Of a stretch of 64,000 bases of DNA, positions 1 through 13,800 are shown piece by piece. Under the pieces are notes generated by a model. It saw nothing but the letters and a program-made list of their open reading frames with translations. It was not told the DNA's origin and made no database searches. Positions within the stretch are counted from its first letter, which is position 1. Each line of letters begins with the position of its first letter. The DNA is from Branchiostoma floridae (taxonomy: Eukaryota > Chordata > Leptocardii > Amphioxiformes > Branchiostomatidae). The position numbers were made by a program, and so were the translations under genes. Where the stretch lies: contig NC_049987.1 in the NCBI RefSeq assembly GCF_000003815.2, forward strand, positions 4,386,907-4,450,906, given 5' to 3'.

Positions 1-149
1 AAGATCTATTGTATTTTCTCGATTAAAGTACACACTTTTCAAAATCCAAAAGGTGCTTCGAGTTTACTCTATTCGATTTACTTTATTTGATTTTACTGCT
101 AAGATAAATGGATATGCGCGTGTTTTGATAGAGACAATATGGAATGTAC

Positions 150-259
150 CTTCCAAGCGATGTCAGTTATCGCCTGTCCAGTCACAGCGTCTCTCAGCTC
201 AAGTTGAAGGTTGAAAGGTTCGTCAACGGTGGCTGTCTCTGGTTGGCTAAAGATAGCAG
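150..259 (-). CDS. PKHD1L1: Exon 74: last exon in window, gene continues to the left
   Basis: Residues 4055-4091: [20 protein letters not shown], then DIAWK. Donor GTACAT at the left edge, phase 0 out, so at least one further exon with the transmembrane helix is expected outside the window. Positions 1-149 show no exon. Confidence 0.9.
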
Positions 260-3200
260 CTGAAATAACGGAACAATAAAAAAATTATCATTAATCATTT
301 CAATAAAAGTCTGTTTTCATTACATTGTTGTAAGAAAAGCACTAAAGGTATTCAGTTTACCATATGCTCAATCGAAACAGCAGCCTAATGATACAGAAAA
401 CAGAGTTGCTTGTAACGATTGTAGAATGTACAGCAGATCTAACATCTTGATTTGAAACAGAAGAAGTGTGGTATTCATGTGACATTGAGGCCACCAACCA
501 CCCATTATCAGAGACGGGGGCGGATACCAACTGCCAGACACCTTTGACTCGTTGATGACGTCACACTTCCGTTAAGGTCACGGGACAGAAGTCTTGTTGA
601 TGAGTGCCTTATATTGTATACTGAAGAAGAAGCATGTAGAAACTTTTAGTTACCTCTGATTGGTATCGTTGTCACATCGAAAGCCTGACTTCGGACGTCC
701 AGAGGAGTATGGGTGCTCTCGCTCACCTTGAATACGAGTGTATAATTCTCACCACTGCAATCAAGAAGAACAAAATATGAACTCAACACCATGTGTATGT
801 GAATATCACAATTTTGTTGTTTGTTCGGACATTGATGGCTCCTAGTGGTATCTCTGCGGGAAGGGGAATCTTACCTTTGACGTGATTGAGACACATCCTC
901 GAACACGGGACGGCTTTTTTATGATCCTTCCGATATACGGGTGTAGCCTAGCCTCCATAGAAGGCTTTCTGGGGCCTTTTTTTGGCTCATAATACACTTT
1001 TGCTGGCCATTTCTATTTGTAGTCGGTCGCTGATTGCTGGCGTTTCTGATTGCCGGCCTCCGAAAAAGCAATCAGCGACCGAGTACAAATAGAAATGGCC
1101 AGCAAAAGTGTATTATGAGCCAAAAAGGCCCCAGAAAGCCTGCTATGGAGGCTAGCTGTAGCCCCAACCGAGATTCCCTTCCCATGATTTGAGCCGGTGC
1201 CTCCCAATTGCCAACTAATTTAGGCCAGCAGCTCATATGTGAGGCTGCTACTCTGGTAGTAATACGTTACAGGGACAGTCCGTTTCTTTGAAAACATACC
1301 TGTGGGAAATTTTGAGGTCAGTAAAGTTGGCCCAGCCGTTGATGTACGGTACACTTAGAGTACCATGCAGGGTCGCCCTGTTCTCTCCCCTCGGCAGGGA
1401 GGCAGTGACTTGCCAGGGGGTGCTGACGTGACCAAGATGTAACATATGCTTGCCCTGGAGAAAAAAAAGAAAGTGTCACGTATACCGAGATGTTTCTACG
1501 TTAGTACGTCAGTGTACATTTATGACCTGTACTTGTGATAGGGTATAGTTATAGTATAGCTATTTCTGTTCTTCCAAAATAAACTCATGTTCGCTCAAAG
1601 TTTTATATTGGCATGTTATGACTGTATTGCATGCAAAGTCTTTCGCTCGAAATGTGTTTTTAGAGCTGAATGTTTCTACTTAGTTCTCTGAGATTTCCTA
1701 CTCCATAAAATGTATTACATAGGGCTCTAGCCAGACGAAAATGGTTACTGGGACGGGGGCAGATACATATTGCCGGACACCTTTCACCCGTTGATGACGT
1801 CACACTTCCGACCAGGTCACGTGAATAAGGCTTCGGGTCATTTCAAATCGGGAACGGTCATACGATTGACTGAAAGCTTGTTGGTGAGTGCTTTAGATAA
1901 TTGCGTGACATTTAAAATCGTTTACTTTACGTACGTCTTTGTCCAGTGCCTGGATCTTGGGCTGAACAGCGAAGTCAGCCATCTCGTGAAGAGGCTCTGG
2001 TTGGGTGTGCACTATCAGGGAACTCGGCATGACGTAATCGTCCGTCAGGGTCCGATCCACCGTCAGCTCGCGCCACTCCTGACTCTCCACAGGCGGGATC
2101 GGGTCGACTACAGATACGCTGGTCACGGTTGTTCCGAACACACTGTCTAGTTCACCTGGATGGGCACATAATCAACATATAAACATCACCAACATATCCG
2201 TATTAAAAGTTTATCTGTGAAGGCTGAACCTCATGACATTCAGTAAGTTTGGACAAAGTCACAAAGATTATTTTCTAAGAGGGGTCAAAGAGTCCATCTA
2301 CTTTGGAGCCAATCGACCATCCCAACCGAGACGGGGCCAACACTTACTACAGGGCACCTATGACCCATTGCCGATATCACATTTCTGTTCAAGTCACGTG
2401 GCATAGGCTGTGGGTTATTTGAAAAGGGTAAAAGACTGACAAAAAGCTTTTTTCAATGTTAAGTACAATGGACAAAGACATAGACATAGCGGCGGTACAA
2501 TTACTTATATCACAACGCCACAAAAAGTTGCATAAGATTCGACAAGGACAAACTTAAGCAAATTTGACAAAAAGCTTGTTGGTGAGTATACGGAAAATAA
2601 GGTGTAAACCGGATTTGAAGTCGACACTAACGTGAAAAAAATTGCTAAATAAACAAACCTGTTTGCACAGCGTTCACCGTTGTGGATGTCAGATTGAGTA
2701 GATCGTCATACGAGAGGCTGTTATCAGCGGTTCCGTTGAGGTACTGGGTTGGTGGCTCTCCTATCTGGATCACAACAGTCATGGTATCGACTGCACGGCG
2801 GCGACGCGAGCTGTCCTCACGCACGACGTCCATCACGCGTACCTTGTCAGCCGGGATGTTCAGGAACAGGCAGAGGTTGTTCACTAGCTGGTCGGAGGAG
2901 AAAAAGTCCTCTACCGTCACCGGCGGCATCCCGAATGTTAATACGATCACATCTGTCTGTTTGATTGTAACGGTAGAGGACCCCGTCAGAGTGAAATACA
3001 GAGTCTGCCATTCGATGTCCATGAAGTTAGCACCAGGTTCATCGCTCAATGTTGGCTTGTGGTTCCCGGCTACGATTCCTCCTGTGGCAGGGTCGAAGTT
3101 CTTTGGCTCGACGAAACTACCGTCCAAGTACACGTCAAGTCTTTCAGGCCTGGAGTAGTAGATGCCGATGACCATGGATCTTTCAGGGGCGGTGTTGAGG

Positions 3201-4767
3201 AGCTGTAGACGGAGGTTCTGGGGACTCACACCGCTGAAGTGGATGAGGTAGTCCTTCTCTGTGGCTACGACACCCCAGAAGGTGGAGATACGCTTCTGGC
3301 AGGTGTACCCAGCGCACCAGCCGTGATCCTGACAAGACACATTCATCATATTATGTGACAACGATTATGATGAAGTTAGGTATCCACGTAAATAATATCT
3401 CAATTGCTTACTAGTGACTATGACATGAATACGACATGTTTAAAAGTTTTTCCCGTTAGATGCACTAGTACTGATTATAGGAACGCTGACGAAGGGTGAT
3501 AGATGTCTGTCTAAAGTTCCGAAAGTAATCTTCTAACAATATCCAGTGTGTGTGTGTGCGTGAAGAAGTCTTGAAATCTATTGGATAAACAACAGAAATC
3601 CCTCGAATGGTGACATGGATTTGGAGACATGTTCTGAATTTAGTGTGATTCACTCATGATCAGGCAGAGTAACGTACAGTGCATTACAACCGCCAGTTTC
3701 TCGACCATTGTTATAATTTATCTTCACCAAGAGAGTAATATTTGGGGTAGCGTTTGCGGGTGTGGGTGTTTATTACCATTATCTATTATCATCATTAACA
3801 TTATCATCATCATGGCTTGTAATCTAAAATTTATATTTGACCTTGAAATGTTGCTTTTCTTCTTGTCCGTCGACGACCATTTCAATAAAGACGACCATTT
3901 ACTCTACGAGACGAACGCACATGAAGCCGAAAGGCAATAAACTAACCTGAGGCCCTTGGAGCAGGTCTATGTACCCGTCAGCCAGCAGAGCTACAGGTGA
4001 CAGCCTGCGGGTCTCCGTGTCTTCGTCAAGGCTCTCGATCACCAGCATCTCGTAGTTGAGATCGGGACAAAGGTGACCATGCAGCTCATCATTGTTTTCA
4101 CAGCTCTGAGTTCTGATAATACCTGATTACAAAAATACGCTTTGGTGCTATGATTGTGAGAGTAAACGTTTAACATGTATCTGTATCTGTATCTATATAG
4201 CCGGTATAACCGCCCTTCGGCGTAACACACCAGCTTCGCAGGCACGCGGTGCGGCAGCAGCTAGTGATTACACTGAACGATCTGTCACACCTAACTTCTG
4301 CACATCTATCTGCAAGCGTTCTTTAAAACTATCCAGAGAAGATGCCCCTACTGTGCTTGGTGATAACAAGTTCCACTCCTGATTCCTAACACATGATTAA
4401 GTAGCTAATATGTTAACCTGGAGTCCAATCTACCGTGAATTAGCCAGCTTTCTCTGGGACAGGAGGAAGTGACGTAGACCACTGGGGCCTAGAGGGCAAT
4501 CTTTGGCATTCATAGTACAATGTAGTTTTACGCCGTAGGAGTTACAGTGGCCCCTATCGCGAAAACTATCATCGCCGGTGTTAAAAATTACCCGGTCGAA
4601 GAGAAACTGTCCAAGAGAAAACCCGGCCATCCCACGTTAGCCTGGATACAAGTACGTTAAACGATTAAACTATGAACTATGAATACCATGCGTTTGTAAA
4701 TTCACAATTCATTCGCTGATGACCATTAGGTCGCTGAATTAAAGGACCCAATTGCAACTTTCTCTCT

Positions 4768-4805
<38 letters not shown>

Positions 4806-7800
4806 AGGATCAGATCAACAGAATACTTAAAGGCCATAGCAAATGATTCATTACGGAATGTCTTCAGACGTAGTGCCAGGGAAACACTAGCAAGCAAAAT
4901 AAGTATAAGACACACCTCGTCCTGCAGTCACGATGCCATCAATGTCCATCTGACTTCCATCCAGATCAGACAGCATGGTCTTGGGGATGCGGTAGTCTCC
5001 CAGCCCTCTCCTGGGGTCACCGTCCCACTCCCACTCCGCCTGCGGGATCAGGGCTCCGGGTACTCCCGACGGCAGGAAGGTGCCGTCACGGTCCTTGATG
5101 AACGTCTCCTTCTTCCCGTCACACTCCATGTCTACGCAGTCAGCTGGGTTGATCTTTCTAAAATGCAAAATTCCAAATAATCCATGAATAGTTTTACAGG
5201 TTGGAGAATTACTGGACAGGAAGGCTAACGGGACAACACACTTCTTTTCGTTTGGGATCGCAATGTAATTGATAAAATAACTATGTGTTACACAGATTAC
5301 TAAAATGATTGATGTTTACACAAATGTAAATGTATGTGTAGGTACTTTATGTTTAGGACAGCGTCTGTAATTATAAAGCAGCGACACCTAGATGCAGTGC
5401 AATGTGAACCAGTCAGAAATGCCCCTAGAAACTTATACAGACGCCAACAAAATGTCTTTGTTGTTACCCTACAGTGTTTCAAAAGCTTTCTAAGAATCTT
5501 CTTACATTAGTCTCAATTTTTGTGTGGTACATCACAAGTTCATAACATACAAAGATTTCCTTGGCATCATTCATGGCATAACTTATTCTATTTTTCACTT
5601 TTGCCCCAAACCGACATCTATTACATATCATTTATATGGATGGCAATCGAAATCACTAACCTGTCTATATACGATCAAAAGAAAGCTCAGTACGTAAAGG
5701 AAAATACAAGGCAATCTCATATTCTTACCCCAGTGAAGGCCGCCCAATGAAGGCTATGTTGTTTTCATCAACGTCTACAAAATGGAGTCCCTCTGTCTCG
5801 ATGGGATGCATCAGGTCCTCGTTACTGTTCCAGGTATGGAACGCAACATCCTGCTGACCTCCGCATGCTTCGCCGAAGTTGGAAAATGTTACATCTGAGG
5901 AGTTCAAAATGGAAAAAATCTCAACGTTGAAAGCCTCGTGATGTTACGAAGAACGTTGTCTTAAGAAAAAACAGTTGCCTTTAATGGCAATCTACATGTA
6001 TGCAATACATTTACGTTCCACGACCTCATACCTTCATCAAGCCATTTTGCCTCGTTACAATGAAGATGATATGCAAAGAAGTCTCTTATTTGCATGAATC
6101 GTGGGAATTTTCCAATCTGCTCTTTCTAAATCACTTGTGTTGGGCTATCCCTATTCACGAAGGTATTGTAGAATTTCCTCATTAATCGTGTAAATGATGT
6201 CGAAATTTACATAATATTCACTTTTACCTAACCTACCTTACTATTCACTAGTAAGAACGTGCCATGTTTGACCACTAATTTCACTAATCCATACTATTAG
6301 TTTTCTTGTTAAACATGCAACTATGTCACATATAACGTTATTCCTCTTGAACCAAGTCACATAATGTACCGAGTATGAAGTTACTGTCATTTAGCACAAT
6401 AAAACGAGTGGTACTGGTGCTCACCCTTTACTTCAGTGACCCCCAGCAGTGCAGGGTAATCCATTTGGCTGTCCCAAGGGTGATGAGGGGAGGCACTGAA
6501 CGCAGAAACAAAGCCGGGGAAAGAAATCCCGATGTGTCCTCCCGAAGTGCCCTTCTCGCTGGGGAAGCCCAGGCCTCCAAGTGCCTGTGCAATCTCAATG
6601 TTGTCGTCACTTAGATCCAAGACGTCATCTTCACAGCTGAAGGCTGCACTCCTCCCGACAAATAAGGAGTCTTGTATCTGCACAAACTTGTTTTTACCCT
6701 GTATCCAGCAAAAATTAGTTATTGGTAAACCAATTCCCTTTGGCTCGAAAAAAATTTAAAAGACTAACTGAAGAACGTTGAAACAAGGTTCCACAAACCT
6801 CCGTGGCATAATTATAGTGTTTACTGCGTGGGTTGATATTAAAAATTACCCTATTTACAAGGAATAACACTCTCGTGTAGTTTGGTGTCTTTTTTATCAC
6901 ACTTTTCGTTCCCGAAAGCTACCCGGCCTGGCCCCGGTTTGGAAATTGTGACGTAGGCCTAACTACTGACATGCCTGGTTTCAAACGGGCTAAAGCGTTG
7001 TAAGTTTACGAAGGCTTTGACTTGAATTGACAATACCCCATTGGAGGTCACTGACCTACCTCACGGGGATAATTAAAATACACAAACCTGGTGAGAGAGA
7101 GACGGTGGTCCGATGATTGACGTGAAGGAGCCGATTCCGTTATCAACTGACGTCACGTTGTTTAGTACAGCACTGGACACAGACTGGAAGTAGACTCCGT
7201 AGCTGTAACACTTGTAGATGAGGAAGTTGGAGATCATGGAGCACTCGGGCAGGCCGTCCTCATACACGTGGGTGCCATGGAGGGCTGATATTCAGAGGGA
7301 ATTTAATAGAATTATTATCTACTCTCAAATTATAATGGAAGCTCATCTGTTGGTAGTATTACTCTAATACAGTGCTAAACGTTCTTCCAACACAGAGGTA
7401 TATAAGGATCGATTCAAATTTTCAATGACAACTTAATAATAATAGTAATACTGGCGTCTCCTTTAGGATCATTACATCAGTCATACACACGGATCAAATA
7501 TTCACCGGCCACTGTCGCCTTCATGAGTATGAATACTGATGCATTGATAATGAAGTGGGCGACAGCGGTTGTTGAAAATTTGATTCGTTTATACTTTGTG
7601 TTAAAGAAAGTTTAGCATTGTACTAGAATTATTATCATTAGCAACGTTTTGAATTGGTAACAATAGGATTACTGTAAGCCAACAGATAAATGCAGTGTAC
7701 ACATGTACCCTCCATCACAATAATATGAATAGGGAGATGGGTAATGGGGTTTAATGTGCGTTCACTTTCGTCATACGAAGTCGCACGATTTTGATGTTGT

Positions 7801-10800
7801 ACGGCATTGACAGAGACAACAACCGACAATTCAAAAAGACCTAAGATCATAGCATTTTCGGTAGCAAGACAGCTGCCGCAAGAATGCCCTCAATTAACGA
7901 TCGTACGATGATCGTAAGACGAACGAGACGAACGAGACCAGCACCTTACCTGAGTGGATGACGTTTCCACTCCAACTGTCTACTGGGTTGTCCACACCAG
8001 GACACGGCTCGCCATCTAGGTGTACTCCGACACGTTCTGCTCCGGCTATAACATTGTCCTGAGTACCGGGGTTCAGTGAACCATTTCGTTAGGTAAAATT
8101 CAAGATTGGTACAAAACGACAACATGTCTGCTGTTTTCATCAGTGTCAAATGAACTTGTTTTATTAGTGCAAAGTAAAAGTAAACGTTTTCTCGTATCAG
8201 TACAAAATAAACTCACACCTATGGAGACAGCAGACAGGATGGGTTGTCGAAACGTCGGTACATAAGAAAACTGTGTTGTACTGAAGGTTATCAATTAAAT
8301 CGTAAATCATATTCGCACGCCAGCTATCGATATCTGAAATTAATGGAGGTGTTGATCTCTGAACGATCTCTGAACGTTCCAGGTGCTCTAGTAATGACCG
8401 ACTGTGCTCTCACTAATAATAATTACGATGACACCCAGCATTACAATTTTGAGAAATGATCAAAGTATCTAAAGTTATTACGGTTTTGTGAATTTCTTGT
8501 ACTTTTGTTTTTGTGAATTCTGACTGATTCTGTCTATTAATTTTCCTTCCGGCCTGCGGGAACATCTTTAGAACTTTGAAATTTGAGGCAACAATCAGCC
8601 ATCTTATCTGGCCTGTTTTCGGTTACACGATGCTGTGGCTCGCATTCTGTCGTTCAACAATTCTTTATCCCCACTGCTCGTCTGAATAACTCACCTTCAG
8701 CACAATGTTGGTGGCATCCATGATCTCCAGAGCTGCCTCCCATTTCTCGCTGTTCTCCTCCTTACGGTCCTGGTAAGCACCGGGCCAGATGGACAGGGCG
8801 ATCAGGTTTCTGGTCAGGCTGTTCCATGAACCCTCAATGATCATTCCTTCATATAGCAAAAACACAGATTTGTTGAGACTTGTATTTTGCTAGCATTCCA
8901 ATTTTATACTTAATGAAATAACTCACATAAAATGATGACCCGTTAACTCAACTCGCAGCAACTTAACAGTTGAGCTCCTACTTCCAATTACTGAGAGCCT
9001 CCGGTTCAAATCATGGGAAGGTCATCTTGGTTGGGGCTGCACCATCTTTCGGAAGAGGACGTGAATCTGTGTCCGGGTTTGAGGAGGTGCCTGAGCATGT
9101 CAAAAACCCTTCCTTGTAGAAATCTACACTGCTATAGAAACAGCAGGGAAACCAGCACTACAAACAAGGCATGAAACCTGTGCCAAAGAATAACAGAGGC
9201 AAAGCTTACCTTGCCCAACAGTGTGATGTACGATGTTGTTGATGATCTCCAGCTTGTTTGTTCCGTACACACCAATACCAGGGGAAAAGCCGTTGTGGAA
9301 GGCGTTGTTCTCGACCAAAGACGGTTTTGCGTCTGAGACGTCTCCAGTGTTGACGAAGGCCAGGGAGAAGCGTGGATCATAGAAGGCGTTCCAGCCTTCC
9401 TGCCCTGTGTGGTAGAACTCCACATTCTTGATTCTCGCGTAGCCTGAAGGACAACAAAACAAGTTTGTCATATGTGCGATTAGGTTCATCTGTGTCGGTT
9501 AATTACATAGTAAAATGTTTACATTTTGTTTATATACACAAGTTTAATGCACCGGACGGCAACCTTTGGGGGAGTCATCTGACCCTTCTCAGGTTAAATT
9601 AACCCGACGCTTAAGTCACTTGAACTGAATGGAAGTGTGACGTCAGCAGCGTGTCAAAGGTGTCCTGAAGTCTGGCCTTTCTAATCATCGCCACCAATCA
9701 TCGCCACCAAGGGAGACTGGTCTCCGTCGGTAGGATTCTCCGAGAGCGCTGTATCTTACCAGCAATAAAATTGCAGAAATTTGGCTAATTCTGTCAAACC
9801 TGTGTATGTTTGTCCTCCTGTGTTGAAGGAGCCAACCAGCACCCTGGCACCAAAGGACTCTGAGAAGAGTCCCTGATAGTCCGCACCCTTAATCTTGATG
9901 TTCCTGGTGAGGAGACCCACCTCTGCAGCCATGGTGTAGGTCTTACCGTTCACCGTGTCGCTGTGGTCTATTGAAATTGGAAAGGAAATTGTTCAACTGG
10001 GAAATTAAGTTGTGAATAGTTTCATTAGGATGATGCATGACTGAATTACAAAGTTCTTGATGCAATATCACATGTGTTCGACAGACGTCGTTTTGATGAC
10101 CGTCTGGCATCTCCTTCAGGGGCATAATGACTAGTTCACTTTGCTCTGCAGTGCAATGCAGCCCAAAATGCAAAGTATTGTGACAAACATAGACATTGTT
10201 GAGCAACAATAATGGCGTAATGAAGCAATGATAATTATATTGTAGGGTGAACCACTTATCATTGCCAAGAAGATGGCAGATGGCCATCGCAATTGTTGCT
10301 AATGAAATGATAAGTGATTGTGCATTTAGGAAATATATTGTACAATGTATAATATATGTTCTTGTACATGAGAAATCCCGCTGATAGAAGCTAATACTAA
10401 AACACAAGTTAGAGGTACTCATGATAATTGAAGAACATTTTAACAAATCATTGGCAGAACTAGTAAAGTTCTAAAATGGTCTAACTTGACAAATTCAATA
10501 TTAGGTATACATTTTACTGTGAATGAAACTTTAAAACATCTTATGAATTTGAACGTTCTTCACGCACTTGATGTTTATTGTTGGATTACATAGCCGATAC
10601 GAACAAAATTGCGGTTTTGAGAAATAATCTTTGAAGGCCATATATATGGTATTAACTCACAGATGTGTTCATAGGCAAGACTGGAATTCAGGGTGAGAGT
10701 CCTGCCGTCTGTAGACACATCGGTGATCTTGAACGTCTCCGTCTGCCAGGCGTCGAAACTGGTGCTGCATTAAATGTTACGTAAAGATTATAAATCCTAG

Positions 10801-13800
10801 GTATTGAAATCTACTATCACAGTTCTATATATAAGACTGTGTATCCTATCCGGAGCGGATGTCTCTGTAGTTCAACTGGTAGCAGCCTTACAGCTGAGCT
10901 CTTGGTTCTTATTACAGCTCTCGTAAGCCATTTAGTTGCACAGCTGATAACCGCACACTTCTGTTTATTGCATGGAGTTCCAAAGTACCGTGGTGGTGCG
11001 GTCCAGCTGGATAATTTCGGTTTGTTGCATCATCCGTATAATTTCACATAATGTGCTGGCAAATGGGGATTGCAACTAAACTGTGTAGTAGTTGGTAATT
11101 GGTGCTAGGCAGTACTACTAGTACATGGCGAACAACAACATCCCCTACGGAGTAGCCATCACATCAGCTGTGATGACCATGTTTCATAGACACAGTTCTA
11201 CAATACATATACGTTATAGCATTTGCAAGGACGTTTGTCATTGGCGGTCGTATGCGATTCGGTAGCATTTTTAGCTATCTAGCGGTTTATCTCTCTAGTA
11301 CTGTAGCAGGACTTCTGCTTTCTTTATCTTGTGATATAAAGATGGTAGGACACAAGATTTGAGTAGTAGATATCTTGACGTATGTTAATGTATGTTGATG
11401 ATTGCAATACGGTGCACCAAAGCAATCAGTATTTTACCAATGGAGTTTATCACAGCAGGTGAAATGTCCTTACGTGGTGATGACTATTTCCTCATCAACC
11501 TGCCAGTCCACGGCATCTGCAAGTGTGATGGTGTTTGCACCTGCTGCAGCTGTCTGGGCCAGGTGAGTCCAGCACACGTTCCTAGTCTTACCGAACAGAT
11601 CCAGGCCTCCAAACACACCTTAATAATACACACAGCATAAGAATGTTAAGATTCGACTGCTCCCGCAATGCATATATATGTAAATTAGACAAAAATTGTT
11701 TTGTCATCGAAAAGATACTGAAACTCGCGTTTTATTTTAGTTACCATTAGTTATGATATAACTATACAATTATTTGTATCTGATTGTGTCAATATATTAT
11801 AGATTATTGGCCTATACTGTTAAATATCATTAAAGTAAGATTTAAGATTACTTGTGTATTTCTATTTCGAAGTAGATCGATAGTACAAAAGGCACTGTAG
11901 TTTTTTGTTGTGTCAATAAAGCTTCAATGAAATAGCTGTATAGCATCTCCCCCGATCTCTCTCCCTCTCTCTATGTGCGTGCGTCTGTACTGATTTGAAA
12001 TGCATTTTTTCTAGAAAACTGCCATCCTCAGGTCGTGTATAAAACGTAACTGTTTTACTTCATGATAAAGTATAGACAAGGGGACATTTGAATTAGTGTT
12101 TGATATGTTTATATTAGAATTTAAGTTCTAGCAAACAAAGATATATCAAGGTTTATCCCAATTAAATCAATCAATCAATCAATCAATTGTAAAGCCAGAC
12201 GTCTCTTACCTATTGCCTTCGCCCCAACGTTCGGCCCGTTTGGTACAGGCATCTCGGGTGTGTTGTGGTCGCCATGGAGAATGATGTGGATGTTGCCAAG
12301 GTAAGGATTATCTGGCCAACCACCAATCAGTCGTCCTCCCTGTTGCAGTGACAAAACTATGTGTATTCACTATATATGAATCACAACCTTATACGATAGC
12401 TATAGAACAAGCAGCAACAGAAGTTGTGACATGCATTTAAAACACATTGAGATTTCTTCGCAAACTTGCTAAACCTTGAAAACTTTTCACAGGTTTATCA
12501 AAGATGTAGAGACAGTTTGGTACGAAACTAGAGACCTAATCTTGCGGTGCCTTAGACAATCTCAAGGTACTTTGAAAATATCTAATGTTGCTCAAGATGA
12601 TTAGAAAAGAGACATTTTAGGGTGTTTGAAAAGACCTGAAGGTATTTTGGAAATAATCCCAAGATTATTGCATTTCTACCCGATTGCTAAGTGATGCAAA
12701 ACTACCCTAGAAGTAGTCCCATATAGATAGCCTTTTTCTCGTTCTAACCATGTTTGTATCTTAGTTTCCTGACCTGTATGAAGATATGAGTGGCCTCCAG
12801 TGTGTAATCTCTGGTGTATGGATTGGCTGGATCCCACAACTCCAGTACCGTGTAGATGTAGAGTTTTCCAAGCTTTGGTAGATCCTCATCCCCAAGCACC
12901 AACCAAGACACTGCATAAAAGAGAAGTTATAACTAGCCAATATATCCATATAAGTGCATTTACGCACAAGACATGTTACCTGACTACTTGGATGAGATGA
13001 CATAAAGTCCTTAAAAACTTACAGAATGTAAGTCAACATTTACGAGAAAGAGCATAGTTTTTATCTTCACATAGTCCAGGCTAGCAAGCTATTGCTCTGT
13101 CACATTCATATACAGTCAAACCTGCCCAAGACGACCACCCGGGGGACCGGACAAAAACGGTCGATTTGGACAGGTGGTCGCTGAGAAGAGTATCGACTCA
13201 AAACATGCCCTATGCAAAGTATAACGGTTTCCGTTGTGTTTAATGGCAAATAGCAAGCACACTTCACGCACGCAAAGAAGCGAGGTATTTAATGTCAAAT
13301 ACAACACGCACACTGTAAATTGAAAATTTAACCCCAGCTTTTATACGATACAGTATGATATTTGTACACTAACGTTTTAGACAGTGAGGGAACGTTGATG
13401 CTGTCAGTTACCATACAAGCCTTTATGCGTCGCTGTGTTCTTGATCGCCGTATCTGAAATAACTACGGTGCACCTTTCGAATTCTATGCCTAGTACGTCC
13501 CAATAGCCAAGGGTGAATGTACAGTTGGACAAAAGCACTCACACAGATCTTTCTTTAAAAGGTATGAGCTACACAGATCTTTCTTAGAAATTTCCTCCCA
13601 TATTACAGTAGACTGCCCCATTGACCCACCCATTGACCGCCGCAATCTTTATTCTAAACATAACATCGTAATGGCAGTCAAAATCCGACGCAAACTGGTC
13701 GATTTCGGCACAAAATCGCGCTAGTTATCATCAAAAATCGATGAAAACCTCGATTTTGAAAATGATGCGGTCGTTAAGGGGCCCAATTTGGGCCGGTCGC

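Noticed and set aside
1770-2150. Plus-strand ORF of 126 codons
   Set aside because: It overlaps antisense exon 71 and a dispersed repeat; composition does not look like a protein.
2682-3158. Plus-strand ORF of 158 codons
   Set aside because: It is the antisense shadow of exon 70, has no protein-like motifs and no splice context of its own.
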